Below are positions 23,993 to 33,790 of a stretch of 64,000 nt of DNA, in pieces. The notes beneath the pieces were generated by a model. It saw only the letters and a list, made by a program, of their open reading frames with translations, did no database searches and had not been told where the DNA came from. Source of the stretch: Ignavibacteriales bacterium (GTDB taxonomy: Bacteria > Bacteroidota > Ignavibacteria > Ignavibacteriales > Ignavibacteriaceae); NCBI GenBank assembly GCA_016709765.1, contig JADJMD010000012.1:1-64000 (forward strand). Direction: 5' to 3'. The translations under genes were made by a program, and so were the position numbers. Position 1 is the first letter of the stretch; every line of letters begins with the position of its first letter.

Positions 23993-25771
23993 ATGAATTC
24001 GTTTGAAGAGTTAGGTTTAGATAAAAACATATTAAGTGCTATAAAAGAATTAAATTTTGAAAACCCAATGCCGGTTCAAGAAAAAATAATTCCAATGATT
24101 CTACAGGATGAGCCACAAGATATAATTGCTTTAGCACAAACCGGAACAGGTAAAACAGCTGCATTTGGTTTACCAATCATTCATAAAACAGATACAAGTT
24201 TGCGACAGGTACAATATTTAATAATCGCACCTACAAGAGAACTGTGTTTACAAATTGCAGATGACTTAAAGGATTATGCAGCACATAATAAAGGTATTAA
24301 GATAGCTGCCATTTTTGGTGGATCTAGTATGGATGGACAAATACAGAAAATAAAACAAGGTGCACAGATCATTTCTGCAACGCCCGGCCGATTGAATGAT
24401 CTAATAAATCGAGGAGTAGTAAACTTAAGTAATGTTAAAGCCGTTGTTCTTGATGAAGCAGATGAAATGCTCAACATGGGTTTTAAAGAAGAACTTGAAG
24501 CAATTTTAGAAACAACACCAAAGACAAGAAACACATTTTTATTTTCGGCTACAATGCCTAATCCCCTTCTCTCAATTGCAAATCGATATATGAAAAATCC
24601 TGTCGAAATTACCATTGGCAGAAAAAATTCGGGCGCTGAAAATGTTGAGCATATTAGTTACCTCGTGCATGCTCGTGATAAATATCTTGCACTAAAAAGA
24701 ATTGTTGATTTTCATCCAAACGTTTATGGAATTGTTTTTTGTAGAACAAGACAAGAGACAAAGGACGTTTCTGAGAAACTGATGCAAGATGGATATGACG
24801 CTGATGCACTTCACGGAGATCTATCCCAATCACAGCGTGAAGCAGTTTTAAACAAATTTAGAACAAGACATTTACGTCTTTTAGTTGCAACTGATGTTGC
24901 AGCTCGAGGACTTGACGTTGATGCGTTAACACACATCATAAATTATGATCTTCCGGATGAATTAGAAATCTACACACATAGAAGTGGAAGAACCGGCAGA
25001 GCAGGCAAAAGCGGAACATCAATTGTAATTGCAAATCTTAGAGAAAAATACAAACTCAACACGATTGAAAAACAGTTGGGTAAAAAATTTACAGTTCTTC
25101 CTATTCCTTCTGGAAGAGAAATTTGTGAGAAACAACTTTTTCATTTAATCGATAAAGTTGAAAAAGTAGAGGTTGATACCGTGCAAGTTGAACCTTTCCT
25201 ACCAAAGATCTATGAAAAGTTGGAGTGGATGGATAGAAATGATCTAATTCAGAGATTTGTTTCTATTGAGTTTAATCGGTTTTTAGAATACTATAAAAAT
25301 ATGGCAGATCTAAATAGTCCGAGTGAAGGAAAGTTTAAAGACCGTGACCAAGATAGATCAAGACCATCAAGAGGTGGTAATAATAATTATACAAGATATT
25401 TTATCAATTTGGGTGTTACTGATGGTTTAAAACCAACGCAGTTAATAGGAATGATTAATGATTTTACCGGAATGCGTGATATAGCAGTTGGCGAAATTGA
25501 AATCTTAAAAAACTTTTCTTTCTTTGAAGCTGATACAAATTTTCAAATTGAAATTATGGATGGATTTAAAGGCCAGAAATTAAAGAAAAGAGAAATTAAT
25601 ATTGAGATAGCCGAGAAAAGACGCGGCGGCGGCGGTAAACCTAAATATAATTCAGATAGAAAAGGTTCAGGCGAATTTAAGAAGTCCGGTTTTTCAAGAG
25701 ATAAAAAAGGGTTTGGCGAGAAGAAAGATTTTAAACGTACGAAGAGTTTTTCGAAGGATAAGAAAAGATAG
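23993..25771 (+). CDS. deaD: DEAD-box RNA helicase with DbpA-type RNA-binding domain, 592 aa
   Basis: Helicase motifs are in order: Q motif 'PMPVQEKIIP', Walker A 'AQTGTGKTA', 'PTRELCLQIA', 'VLDEADEML', 'FSATM', 'IVFCRTRQETKDV', 'VATDVAARGLDVDALTHIINYDLP' and 'HRSGRTGRAGKSG'. After a linker a DbpA/CsdA RNA-binding domain ('YFINLGVTDGLKPTQLIGMINDFTG', about residues 463-530) and a Lys/Gly-rich tail follow. This layout is typical of DeaD/CsdA, which unwinds structured RNA in ribosome assembly and at low temperature. The 240-base gap upstream holds only a doubtful 30-codon frame. Confidence 0.92.
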   Translation: MNSFEELGLDKNILSAIKELNFENPMPVQEKIIPMILQDEPQDIIALAQTGTGKTAAFGLPIIHKTDTSLRQVQYLIIAPTRELCLQIADDLKDYAAHNKGIKIAAIFGGSSMDGQIQKIKQGAQIISATPGRLNDLINRGVVNLSNVKAVVLDEADEMLNMGFKEELEAILETTPKTRNTFLFSATMPNPLLSIANRYMKNPVEITIGRKNSGAENVEHISYLVHARDKYLALKRIVDFHPNVYGIVFCRTRQETKDVSEKLMQDGYDADALHGDLSQSQREAVLNKFRTRHLRLLVATDVAARGLDVDALTHIINYDLPDELEIYTHRSGRTGRAGKSGTSIVIANLREKYKLNTIEKQLGKKFTVLPIPSGREICEKQLFHLIDKVEKVEVDTVQVEPFLPKIYEKLEWMDRNDLIQRFVSIEFNRFLEYYKNMADLNSPSEGKFKDRDQDRSRPSRGGNNNYTRYFINLGVTDGLKPTQLIGMINDFTGMRDIAVGEIEILKNFSFFEADTNFQIEIMDGFKGQKLKKREINIEIAEKRRGGGGKPKYNSDRKGSGEFKKSGFSRDKKGFGEKKDFKRTKSFSKDKKR

Positions 25772-25787
25772 AGTGAATTAAATTTAT

Positions 25788-25822
25788 AGATTGTTATTCA
25801 TTCTAGTTAGGAATGACAATCT
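25788..25822. terminator. Two-way hairpin between convergent genes
   Basis: AGATTGTTATTC (25788-25799) pairs with GAATGACAATCT (25811-25822) over 12 bases with one G-T pair. It lies between the 3' ends of the helicase and the M1 peptidase genes. T-runs are weak, so this may be a worn repeat rather than an optimal terminator. Confidence 0.5.
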
Positions 25823-25854
25823 AATTAAAAATTATAATAAGTCTCGATCAATAA

Positions 25855-27735
25855 TTACTTAAAGTAAACATTATCTATCGAGTTCACGTCCGGAATAAGC
25901 TCACTTCCCAATATAACTGCATCAAAGTTTTCAACACCATTTATTTTAACTTCTATTTTGTCTTTTCCCGATTTCCAGACTTCTGCTGTTTTATAAATCT
26001 CCCTTATCATTTCGTTATTGTACATAACCTGTAATTTGATCGGTAACGGGAGACCACCAATATTTTTAATTTTAACAAAAATCGAATTCTTTTTAGATCT
26101 TACTTTTTCGATAGAAATATCCGGATAATTGAAATCGTAAAACCATGGTTTCCAAAACCAGTTTAAATCCTGCGCTGTAACTTCATTAAATGTGAAGAAA
26201 AAATCAGTTGGTATGGGATGCTTGCCATTCCATCTTTCCATAAATGTTTGTAATGCTTTTAGGAAAAGGTCGTCCCCAAGAGTTTTTCTTAATATCTCAT
26301 AGGCATTTGCCGGCTTATTATAGGCCGAAGTTCTATAAGACCTGTAATTCATAGTAGGTGAAGGAATAATAACAGGAAGATCGTACTCATTACCGGCAAA
26401 ATCTTCGTAAGTTTTAACATATCTTTCTCTTGGATTATATCCTTCCGCAAATCTCTCTTGAAAATCAAAAGGCAACATTACGGCCCAGCCTTCATCCATA
26501 AATGGATATTTTCTTTCGTTAGTTCCCATATAAAATGGAAGATATTGATGACAAAGTTCATGAGAAGTTAAATGCACAGTCCCTGATTTTGTACTAGCAC
26601 TGCCATTATTTACGATCATCGGATATTCCATTCCACCCGACCCATTAAAAACAGTTGCTGAAGGAAATGGGTATGGAACTGCTGGTATTTCATAAGAAAA
26701 ATATTTTAATGCTTCTTTTGCTAAGAAAGCAACATCAATAAAATCTTTACTTGATTCATTATAAGCAGCTGCACAATAAACTCTTCGATCAGAACTCTTA
26801 TCAGGTGTAAAACTAACAGCATCCCACAGATAATGATCGCTAATTCCAAAGGCAAAATCAGGAACATTTTCAGCCTTAAATTTTAAAGAATGAAATCCTG
26901 TAGTTGTTTGATAAATACTGTTTGTAATTAAGTCCGATGGTTCAATTATTTTAACGACATCGTCAGACTTCCACGCCGCTTTATATCTTTCAAAATATTT
27001 TTGATTTAAAATTTCATCAGCATTTTGCCAAACTCCAGTTGCCCATATTTGGAATCCTGCAGGGACATTAAACTCAATGTTGTAATCGTTAAAATCATTA
27101 TACATTTCTAAAGTTCCGGAATAATCAAGCATATCCCAACCATCAATATCATCATAAACAGAAACTTGTGGATACCAATACGCTATAAACATGGTTGTGG
27201 AATCATAACTGCCATATCGAATAGACTGCACAGCAGGCATACTAAGTTCCCAATCAATCGAAAAATTTAATTGTGTTTTTGGTGCAAGTTTTTCGGTTAG
27301 TTTAAGAATAAGATTTGTACCTGAAACATTACTTATAGATTTATCAGTTAGTTCTATTTCTTTACTATCCAAAATTATTTTTTTTAATTGAACACCATTT
27401 GTTAACGCATTCTCATTAAGATTAAAATCTCTCCTTGCATTTGGTTTGCTAATGTTGTGATATAGTCTAACTACTATTTGGGATAATGAATCGTTACTAT
27501 TGTTATGATATATAATATCTTCAGATCCTTGAAGCAGTTTTGTTTTAGGGTCAAGATTAACTTTAATATTATACTCAGATTTATTTTGCCAATAATTTTT
27601 CCCTGGCATCCCATCCAATGATCTTGTACCTTTTTCATAAGCAGGTTTAATATTCAGAGGAATTTTTAGATTATTTTGTCCAAAAGAAATCATTACAAAC
27701 GAAAAAACAAAAAGTAGAATTGTAATCTGCTTCAA
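25855..27735 (-). CDS. Exported M1-family metallopeptidase, about 626 aa
   Basis: I take the TTG at 27735 as start because AAAGGGAA precedes it at a good distance; it begins a signal peptide, MKQITILLFVFSFVMISFG, and avoids a 32-base overlap with ruvB. The zinc motif is 'HELCHQYLP', with the third ligand in 'FMDEGWAVMLP' further on. The protein fits the gluzincin M1 family that trims N-terminal residues from peptides. The gene is 16 bases downstream of ruvB. An extended start at 27783 is possible but less likely. Confidence 0.85.
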   Translation of the reverse strand: MKQITILLFVFSFVMISFGQNNLKIPLNIKPAYEKGTRSLDGMPGKNYWQNKSEYNIKVNLDPKTKLLQGSEDIIYHNNSNDSLSQIVVRLYHNISKPNARRDFNLNENALTNGVQLKKIILDSKEIELTDKSISNVSGTNLILKLTEKLAPKTQLNFSIDWELSMPAVQSIRYGSYDSTTMFIAYWYPQVSVYDDIDGWDMLDYSGTLEMYNDFNDYNIEFNVPAGFQIWATGVWQNADEILNQKYFERYKAAWKSDDVVKIIEPSDLITNSIYQTTTGFHSLKFKAENVPDFAFGISDHYLWDAVSFTPDKSSDRRVYCAAAYNESSKDFIDVAFLAKEALKYFSYEIPAVPYPFPSATVFNGSGGMEYPMIVNNGSASTKSGTVHLTSHELCHQYLPFYMGTNERKYPFMDEGWAVMLPFDFQERFAEGYNPRERYVKTYEDFAGNEYDLPVIIPSPTMNYRSYRTSAYNKPANAYEILRKTLGDDLFLKALQTFMERWNGKHPIPTDFFFTFNEVTAQDLNWFWKPWFYDFNYPDISIEKVRSKKNSIFVKIKNIGGLPLPIKLQVMYNNEMIREIYKTAEVWKSGKDKIEVKINGVENFDAVILGSELIPDVNSIDNVYFK

Positions 27736-27751
27736 TGTAAGTTCCCTTTCA

Positions 27752-28777
27752 TCATTCAAAAAGTGTTTGGTTGTTTTTATCAAATTTGTTTCGACCGAAA
27801 CGCTTATATGCTAAAGTTGTAGCTTCTCTTCCGCGCGGCGTTCGTTGTATAAATCCTTGTTGAATTAAAAATGGTTCATAAACTTCTTCAATAGTTCCAG
27901 GGTCTTCATTAACCGCAACAGCAAGAGTGTTTAATCCAACAGGACCACCACTATACTTATCAATTATTGCAAGAATTATATCTTTGTCCATTTCATCCAA
28001 TCCAAATTCATCAACTTCCAATGCAGTTAATGCCTTTTTAGCAACATCTAAATCAATTAAAGTTTTGTTATCAAAATCTGCAAAATCTCTTGTGCGTCTT
28101 AATAACCGATTTGCGATTCTTGGTGTTCCTCGCGATCTTTTGGCAAGTTCAAGTGAAGCATCAGAACTGATTTTAAGATTAAGAATATTTGCAGAACGAT
28201 TAACAATTTTATTAAGTGTTTCGCTATCGTAATAATCTAAACGGAATTTTATTCCAAATCTATCACGCAATGGTGAAGTTAACATTCCGGCGCGTGTTGT
28301 TGCACCAACTAATGTATATTTAGGCAAACTTATTTGGACAGAACGAGCGTTTGGTCCGCTTTCAATCATAATATCCAATTTGTAATCTTCCATAGCCGAG
28401 TAAAGATATTCTTCAACAACAGGACTAAGTCTATGAATTTCATCTATAAATAAAACAGAATGTTCTTCTAAGTTTGTAAGAAGCCCAGCAAGATCACCTG
28501 GCTTTTCTAATACAGGACCCGAAGTAATTTTTATTTTTGTACCTAGTTCATTTGCGATTATATGTGCGAGAGTTGTTTTGCCAAGCCCCGGAGGACCTGT
28601 AAGCAAAACATGATCTAACGAATCATTCCTTTTTTTGGCAGCGGAAACAAATACATTTAGATTATCAGTTATTCGCTTCTGTCCTGAAAAATCATTTATA
28701 AACTGAGGCCTAAGTGATTGATCAATTTGTTTCTCATCATCCAAAGGTACAGGATTCGTTGTGTTTGATTTACGCAT
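27752..28777 (-). CDS. ruvB: Holliday junction branch migration helicase RuvB, 341 aa
   Basis: Full length for the family. Walker A 'GPPGLGKTTLAH', Walker B 'LFIDEIHRL', sensor 'LVGATTRAGMLTSPLRDRFG' and the C-terminal winged helix with 'QQGFIQRTPRGREAT' are present. RuvB is the ATPase ring that drives branch migration with RuvA. It starts two bases after the upstream membrane protein gene, so the two are probably co-transcribed. ruvA and ruvC are not in the window. Confidence 0.97.
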   Translation of the reverse strand: MRKSNTTNPVPLDDEKQIDQSLRPQFINDFSGQKRITDNLNVFVSAAKKRNDSLDHVLLTGPPGLGKTTLAHIIANELGTKIKITSGPVLEKPGDLAGLLTNLEEHSVLFIDEIHRLSPVVEEYLYSAMEDYKLDIMIESGPNARSVQISLPKYTLVGATTRAGMLTSPLRDRFGIKFRLDYYDSETLNKIVNRSANILNLKISSDASLELAKRSRGTPRIANRLLRRTRDFADFDNKTLIDLDVAKKALTALEVDEFGLDEMDKDIILAIIDKYSGGPVGLNTLAVAVNEDPGTIEEVYEPFLIQQGFIQRTPRGREATTLAYKRFGRNKFDKNNQTLFE

Positions 28778-28779
28778 CG

Positions 28780-29877
28780 TTAGGTTACAAGTTGTTTGTT
28801 TCTAAATTTTAATTTGCTAAGCAAAATTACCAATAATCCCATTAGAGTTATCATAAATAAAGCAAAGATTATTGTTGGAATGACGTTTAGCGAGCCGCCA
28901 AAAAATAATGATAGTCCAGGATTCCATGCACTACCATACAATATCATTAAATGAACCACATAAATAAGTAAGGTATTTCTTCCTATAAGAATTATGATTC
29001 GTGGAATAGATTCGATCTTTTGTGAGATATAAGAAACTAATGAATTAAGAACTAAAACAAATCCAACCCTTAAGATTATTGTTTCGATTGCATAAGATGA
29101 AGGGACAAAATTATAGTTAAATAAATTACTTGAAACTAATACTGATATTTCAGAAACAAATATTAACGCAAATCCAAAAATTGCCAGATTAAAACTAAAC
29201 CTGTTAGTTTTAAATACTAATGGATTTCTTGCCAGATAACTTCCTAAGACGCCACCCAAAACTACATATCCAGCCCAGGGAAATAATGGAAACAATGATC
29301 CGGATCCATCATAAAAATATCCAGCAATTGGCTGAGGAAAATAATTTAGCCAATTGATTTTTGAAAAGAATGGAGTTGTAATAAAAAAGAACAAAGCAAA
29401 AATAGTAAATACAATTGTATCGCTCAGTTTTAATTTTTCTGCGATGAATGCACTTGTCATAACAAACAATAGCCCAAAGCCAATCAACTGCAAAACATCA
29501 ACTGCAAAAAATATATTCAATCTATCTTGCGTAACATTTGAAAAATCAAATATTGTGTAAGTAGGATATCTTAACAAATAACCAATTGTTAATAAAAGTA
29601 AAAATCTAAAAAAACCTTTCTTTACTCTGGGATTTTTTCCAAATGATTCATTCGTGAGGCGAAAAAGGTATGTAAAAACTGTACCCGCAGTAAACATAAA
29701 AATCGGGGCTGTCATGCCTCTCATAAAATTCCATAAATAATATACTGAGAACTGTTCTGAACGGAATTCCGGCGCTAAAAGTGTATCAACCGTATGTCCT
29801 TGCACCATTTGAATAACTGCAAATGCACGCATAAGATCAATAAATATTATTCGATGTTTCTTTTCGCTTCGAACCAT
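28780..29877 (-). CDS. Polytopic membrane protein, acyltransferase/DUF1624-like, 365 aa
   Basis: About ten hydrophobic helices are predicted. The N-terminus, 'RIIFIDLMRAFAVIQMVQGHTVDTLL', followed by 'YYLWNFMRGMTAPIFMFTAGTVF', resembles the heparan-glucosaminide acetyltransferase/DUF1624 group and acyltransferase-3 proteins, which move acyl groups onto extracytoplasmic sugars. The His in 'MVQGHTVD' would be the key residue. The substrate is unknown. It is the first gene of the run with ruvB and the M1 peptidase, and lies just downstream of the dnaK terminator. Confidence 0.75.
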   Translation of the reverse strand: MVRSEKKHRIIFIDLMRAFAVIQMVQGHTVDTLLAPEFRSEQFSVYYLWNFMRGMTAPIFMFTAGTVFTYLFRLTNESFGKNPRVKKGFFRFLLLLTIGYLLRYPTYTIFDFSNVTQDRLNIFFAVDVLQLIGFGLLFVMTSAFIAEKLKLSDTIVFTIFALFFFITTPFFSKINWLNYFPQPIAGYFYDGSGSLFPLFPWAGYVVLGGVLGSYLARNPLVFKTNRFSFNLAIFGFALIFVSEISVLVSSNLFNYNFVPSSYAIETIILRVGFVLVLNSLVSYISQKIESIPRIIILIGRNTLLIYVVHLMILYGSAWNPGLSLFFGGSLNVIPTIIFALFMITLMGLLVILLSKLKFRNKQLVT

Positions 29878-29924
29878 GATTGATGAAATATTATCTTAAA
29901 ACCTAAAATAACCATTTGAGATGT

Positions 29925-29964
29925 AAACAAAAAAGCTCCGATAAAAATTTAATCGGAGCTTTAA
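29925..29964 (-). terminator. Rho-independent terminator of dnaK
   Basis: AAAGCTCCGAT (29932-29942) pairs perfectly with ATCGGAGCTTT (29952-29962). Read on the minus strand the stem is followed by TTTTTT, directly after the dnaK stop codon. Confidence 0.93.
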
Positions 29965-29999
29965 TTTATTGGAAGTGACTAAAATAAAATTAGATAATT

Positions 30000-31913
30000 T
30001 TACTTTTTATCATCATCAACAACTTCATAAGAAGCATCTTGAACATCACCTTTTTCATCAGCAGGTTTTGGCTCACCAGGTTGCTGATCTGGAGCAGGTT
30101 GTCCCTGAGCACCGGGTTGTGAATATAACTGTGAAGCAACTTCATTCCATACTTTACTTAAAGATTCGGTTGCCGTTTTAATTTGCTCAGTATTATTTGT
30201 TGCAATTGCATCTTCAACTTTTTTAATTTCAGATTCTAGTCTAGATTTAACATCAACCGGAACCTTTTCTTTTAACTCATCAATTTGCTTTTTCGTTTGA
30301 AAAATCAAGCTATCTGCTTGATTTCTAACTTCCACAGCTTCTTTCTTCTGTTTATCTTCAGCAGCGTGCTCTTTAGCAGCATTTTTCATTTTATCAATTT
30401 CACTCTTATCTAATCCACTTGAAGAAGTAATTCTGATACTTTGTTCTTTCCCAGTAGCTTTATCTTTTGCTCCAACGTGTAAAATGCCATTAGCATCAAT
30501 GTCAAAAGTAACTTCAACCTGTGGGATACCACGCGGTGCTGGAGGAATTCCATCGAGATGAAATCTTCCTAATGTTCTGTTATCTGCTGCCATTGGTCTT
30601 TCCCCCTGCAGAATATGAATCTCAACAGATGGTTGATTATCAGAAGCAGTAGAAAACACTTCACTCTTTTTTGTTGGAATAGTTGTATTTGATTCGATCA
30701 AACGCGTCATCACTCCACCTAGAGTTTCAATTCCTAGTGAAAGCGGAGTTACATCTAAAAGTAGTACGTCTTTAACATCTCCGGCTAAAACACCACCCTG
30801 AATTGCTGCTCCAATCGCGACAACCTCATCCGGATTAACACCTTTATGTGGTTCTCTTTGAAATAAATCTTTAACCAACTGCTGAACCATTGGAATTCTC
30901 GTTGATCCACCAACAAGTATCACTTCATCTATATCTTTTGGACTAACACCAGCATCTTTCATAGCTTGCTCGCAAGGAGCTTTTGTATTTTTTACCAAGT
31001 CATCCACTAACTGTTCAAACTTTGCACGAGTAAGATTTAAGTTTAAGTGTTTTGGTCCATCTTGTGTTGCAGTGATAAATGGAAGATTAACATCGGTTGA
31101 TTGCGAAGTTGATAATTCAATCTTTGCCTTTTCAGCAGCTTCCTTTAATCTTTGTAACGCCATTGCATCTTTTCTAAGATCGATACCTTCCTGCTTCTTA
31201 AATTCATCTGCAAGAAAATCAATAAGTCTTTGATCAAAATCATCCCCGCCTAAGTGGGTATCACCATTGGTTGATTTTACTTCAAACACACCATCACCAA
31301 GTGCTAATATTGAAACATCAAATGTCCCGCCGCCAAGATCATATACAGCTACTGTGTGATCACTTGTTTTTTTATCAAGCCCATAAGCTAAAGCCGCTGC
31401 TGTAGGTTCATTGATTATTCTTCTTACAACTAATCCGGCAATTTCACCGGCATCTTTTGTTGCCTGTCTCTGAGCATCATTAAAATAAGCAGGAACTGTA
31501 ATTACAGCTTCAGTTACTTCTTGCCCTAGATAATCTTCAGCAGTTTTTTTCATTTTCTGTAAAACCATCGCACTGATTTCAGGTGGAGAATACATTCTGT
31601 CTCCAATTTGAACTCGCGCGCTGTTGTTATCACCAGCAACTACTTCGTAAGGGATTTCAGTTTTTTCTTTACTTACTTCACTAATAACTCTTCCCATAAA
31701 TCTCTTTATAGAAAATATCGTATGCTTTGGATTAGTAATTGCCTGTCTTTTAGCTGGTTGACCAACCAATCTTTCACCAGACTTTGCAAAAGCAACAACG
31801 GATGGTGTAGTTCTGCCGCCTTCGGAATTTGGAATTACAACAGGATCGTTACCTTCCATAACCGCAACGCAAGAGTTTGTTGTTCCCAGATCTATTCCTA
31901 TTATCTTACCCAT
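30000..31913 (-). CDS. dnaK: Chaperone DnaK (Hsp70), 637 aa
   Basis: Full-length Hsp70: 'GIDLGTTNSCVAVMEG', 'VPAYFNDAQRQATKDAG', 'INEPTAAALAYGLD', 'VYDLGGGTFDVSIL' and 'EVILVGGSTRIPMVQ' in the ATPase domain, then the linker 'DVLLLDVTPLSLGIET' and the substrate domain, with a Gln/Pro/Gly-rich lid tail. AAGGAG lies ten bases before the ATG. grpE and dnaJ are not adjacent. No CIRCE operator is seen upstream; TTGGCA and TATAAT with a 15-base spacer at about 31965-31993 may be the promoter. Confidence 0.98.
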   Translation of the reverse strand: MGKIIGIDLGTTNSCVAVMEGNDPVVIPNSEGGRTTPSVVAFAKSGERLVGQPAKRQAITNPKHTIFSIKRFMGRVISEVSKEKTEIPYEVVAGDNNSARVQIGDRMYSPPEISAMVLQKMKKTAEDYLGQEVTEAVITVPAYFNDAQRQATKDAGEIAGLVVRRIINEPTAAALAYGLDKKTSDHTVAVYDLGGGTFDVSILALGDGVFEVKSTNGDTHLGGDDFDQRLIDFLADEFKKQEGIDLRKDAMALQRLKEAAEKAKIELSTSQSTDVNLPFITATQDGPKHLNLNLTRAKFEQLVDDLVKNTKAPCEQAMKDAGVSPKDIDEVILVGGSTRIPMVQQLVKDLFQREPHKGVNPDEVVAIGAAIQGGVLAGDVKDVLLLDVTPLSLGIETLGGVMTRLIESNTTIPTKKSEVFSTASDNQPSVEIHILQGERPMAADNRTLGRFHLDGIPPAPRGIPQVEVTFDIDANGILHVGAKDKATGKEQSIRITSSSGLDKSEIDKMKNAAKEHAAEDKQKKEAVEVRNQADSLIFQTKKQIDELKEKVPVDVKSRLESEIKKVEDAIATNNTEQIKTATESLSKVWNEVASQLYSQPGAQGQPAPDQQPGEPKPADEKGDVQDASYEVVDDDKK

Positions 31914-32140
31914 TATATATACTCCTTAATTTTTTTTATTCAGTTTTGATTTTTTGTTTAGCTTGCATTATACACAAACAAGCATAGTGCCAAGTTGTTA
32001 CAATTTTGTAAAACATTATAAATAAAAGGTTTATAGCAATCACTTAAATTATTGAGAATTGGAAGTATTTAATTGCCTGCCATTATGTCGCTAATCGAAG
32101 GCATATCGGCGGTTTGACTGACATTTTGATTAAAATAACG

Positions 32141-32148
32141 TATTTTTG
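32141..32148 (+). promoter_or_regulatory. Bacteroidota-type -7 box before birA
   Basis: TATTTTTG matches TAnnTTTG. A TTTG lies 24 bases upstream (slightly long spacing). Transcription would start about 15 bases before the ribosome site of birA. Confidence 0.35.
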
Positions 32149-32169
32149 AAATCATCAATTGGAGCTACT

Positions 32170-32943
32170 TTGTTCAATATAGAAAACTTTGACATAAAAC
32201 TTAATACAGAATTTATCGGAAGAACTTTTGTCTATGCAGAAGAGCTATCCTCCACAAACACATTTTTAATGGATAAACAAAGCGGATATAATCAAAACGG
32301 AACGGTTGTGCTTGCCGAAAAACAAACTAGTGGAAAAGGAAGAAAAGACCGTGTTTGGTACAGCGCCCCAGATTCAAATCTTACTTTTTCCATTCTATTA
32401 ACTAAAGATAAATTTTTAGCAAATAATTCCAGTCTTATAAATTTTGCTGCTTCACTTTCGATTGCCACATCGATTGAAAATTTATTTCAATTAAAAACTG
32501 AACTCAAATGGCCGAACGATGTTTTGATAGACGGCAAAAAAACATCCGGTATATTGATTGAGTCTTCTTCTCAAGGTAATAAAATTGAACGATTTGTAAT
32601 AGGTCTTGGAATAAATGTAAATCAAATATCGTTTCAAGGAACGTTTAATTATCCTCCTACTTCAATCCGAATCGAACTTGGACGAAGTGTTGATCGAGAA
32701 AGACTTCTGGCAGAAATATTAAATAATTTTGAAATGCTTTTAGACAAACTAAAGAAGAATAAAATAGAAGTTATTCACGATTGGAAAGAAAAGTGTAAAA
32801 TGATTGGTGAAAAAATATCTATCGTTGAGAATGATGTAGAAAAGTTTGGAATATTTTACGACATTGATGAAGAAGGTTATTTACTTCTGAAAACCAGGGA
32901 TGGAATTGAAAAAATTCATTATGGAGATGTTAGTCTGGGTTAA
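32170..32943 (+). CDS. birA: Biotin--[acetyl-CoA-carboxylase] ligase BirA, class I, 257 aa
   Basis: I choose TTG at 32170 because GGAG (32161-32164) sits five bases before it; a TTG at 32146 would add eight residues. Motifs are 'ELSSTNTFL', 'EKQTSGKGRKDRVWYSAP' (the biotinyl-AMP loop), 'LKWPNDVLIDGKKTSGILIE' and 'GLGINVNQ', followed by the small C-terminal domain. There is no N-terminal helix-turn-helix, so it should not act as a repressor. It biotinylates the acetyl-CoA carboxylase carrier protein. It converges with accD, another acetyl-CoA carboxylase gene. Confidence 0.93.
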   Translation: MFNIENFDIKLNTEFIGRTFVYAEELSSTNTFLMDKQSGYNQNGTVVLAEKQTSGKGRKDRVWYSAPDSNLTFSILLTKDKFLANNSSLINFAASLSIATSIENLFQLKTELKWPNDVLIDGKKTSGILIESSSQGNKIERFVIGLGINVNQISFQGTFNYPPTSIRIELGRSVDRERLLAEILNNFEMLLDKLKKNKIEVIHDWKEKCKMIGEKISIVENDVEKFGIFYDIDEEGYLLLKTRDGIEKIHYGDVSLG

Positions 32944-32958
32944 TTTTTTCAGACTAAC
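32929..32958. terminator. Shared hairpin overlapping both birA and accD 3' ends
   Basis: GTTAGTCTG (32929-32937) pairs perfectly with CAGACTAAC (32950-32958). The loop contains the birA stop and a run of six T. The right arm contains the accD stop (TGA, minus strand). It is likely to work as a two-way terminator built from coding sequence. Confidence 0.6.
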
Positions 32959-33788
32959 AATTCCAATACTCTAATTAAATTATTTCTAAGTTCTTTTCTG
33001 TGGGATATAAAATCCACAAAACCATGTTCTACCAAAAACTCAGATCTCTGGAAACCTTCCGGCAAATCTTTCCCGATAGTCTGTTTAATTACACGTGGTC
33101 CTGCAAATCCAATTAGTGCTTTTGGTTCGGCAATATTAATATCACCTAACATTGCGTAACTGGCTGTTGTACCACCGGTTGTAGGATCGGTTAGAATTGA
33201 AATGTACGGTATTTTTGCTTCTGCCAATTTTGCTAAACGTGCACTGGTTTTTGCCATTTGCATAAGCGAATATGCACCTTCCATCATTCTTGCACCGCCG
33301 CTTGATGAAATAACAATTAACGGGATTTTACTTTTGTAAGCTTTGTCTGCAGCTCTTGCAATCTTTTCACCAACTACCGAACCCATCGAGCCGCCGATAA
33401 ATTGAAAATCCATACAGGCAAAAGCAACTTCCCTATCATCAATTTTTCCGGTTCCCGTTCTTACTGCATCATTAAGATCTAACTTTTTTATAGTGGATGA
33501 AATACGATCTGCATATTTTTTAGTATCCGTAAATTCAAGTGGATCCGCAGAGCGCATTTTTTTATCCATTTCCTTAAATGAATTTTTATCAAAAAGAAAT
33601 GAAACATATTCTAAACTAGAAATTCTAAAGTGATGATCACACTTCAAACATGTCCAAAGATTTATCTCAAGTTGTTTTTTGTGAATTATTTCTCCGCACG
33701 AAGGACATTTATCCCACAAGCCTGCTGGCAATTCTTTTTGCTGAGTAGTATCAGCAATATTTTGTTTCGATCTTTTAAACCAAGGCAT
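32949..33788 (-). CDS. accD: Acetyl-CoA carboxylase carboxyltransferase subunit beta, 279 aa
   Basis: An N-terminal zinc ribbon (Cys28, Cys31, Cys47 and Cys50) precedes the carboxyltransferase domain with 'ISSSGGARMMEGAYSLMQMAKT', 'LTDPTTGGTTASYAMLGDINIAEPKALIGFAGPRV' and 'EGFQRSEFLVEHGFVD'. AccD pairs with AccA to carboxylate acetyl-CoA at the start of fatty-acid synthesis. It is the last gene of a minus-strand run that begins with sprA, two bases after the DUF1573 gene. Confidence 0.97.
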   Translation of the reverse strand: MPWFKRSKQNIADTTQQKELPAGLWDKCPSCGEIIHKKQLEINLWTCLKCDHHFRISSLEYVSFLFDKNSFKEMDKKMRSADPLEFTDTKKYADRISSTIKKLDLNDAVRTGTGKIDDREVAFACMDFQFIGGSMGSVVGEKIARAADKAYKSKIPLIVISSSGGARMMEGAYSLMQMAKTSARLAKLAEAKIPYISILTDPTTGGTTASYAMLGDINIAEPKALIGFAGPRVIKQTIGKDLPEGFQRSEFLVEHGFVDFISHRKELRNNLIRVLELLV

Positions 33789-33790
33789 AA

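Noticed and set aside
31965..31994. TTGGCAC-N5-TTGT before dnaK looks like a sigma-54 site.
   Set aside because: The -12 element lacks the conserved GC, and a TATAAT lies in the same place, so an ordinary promoter is as likely.
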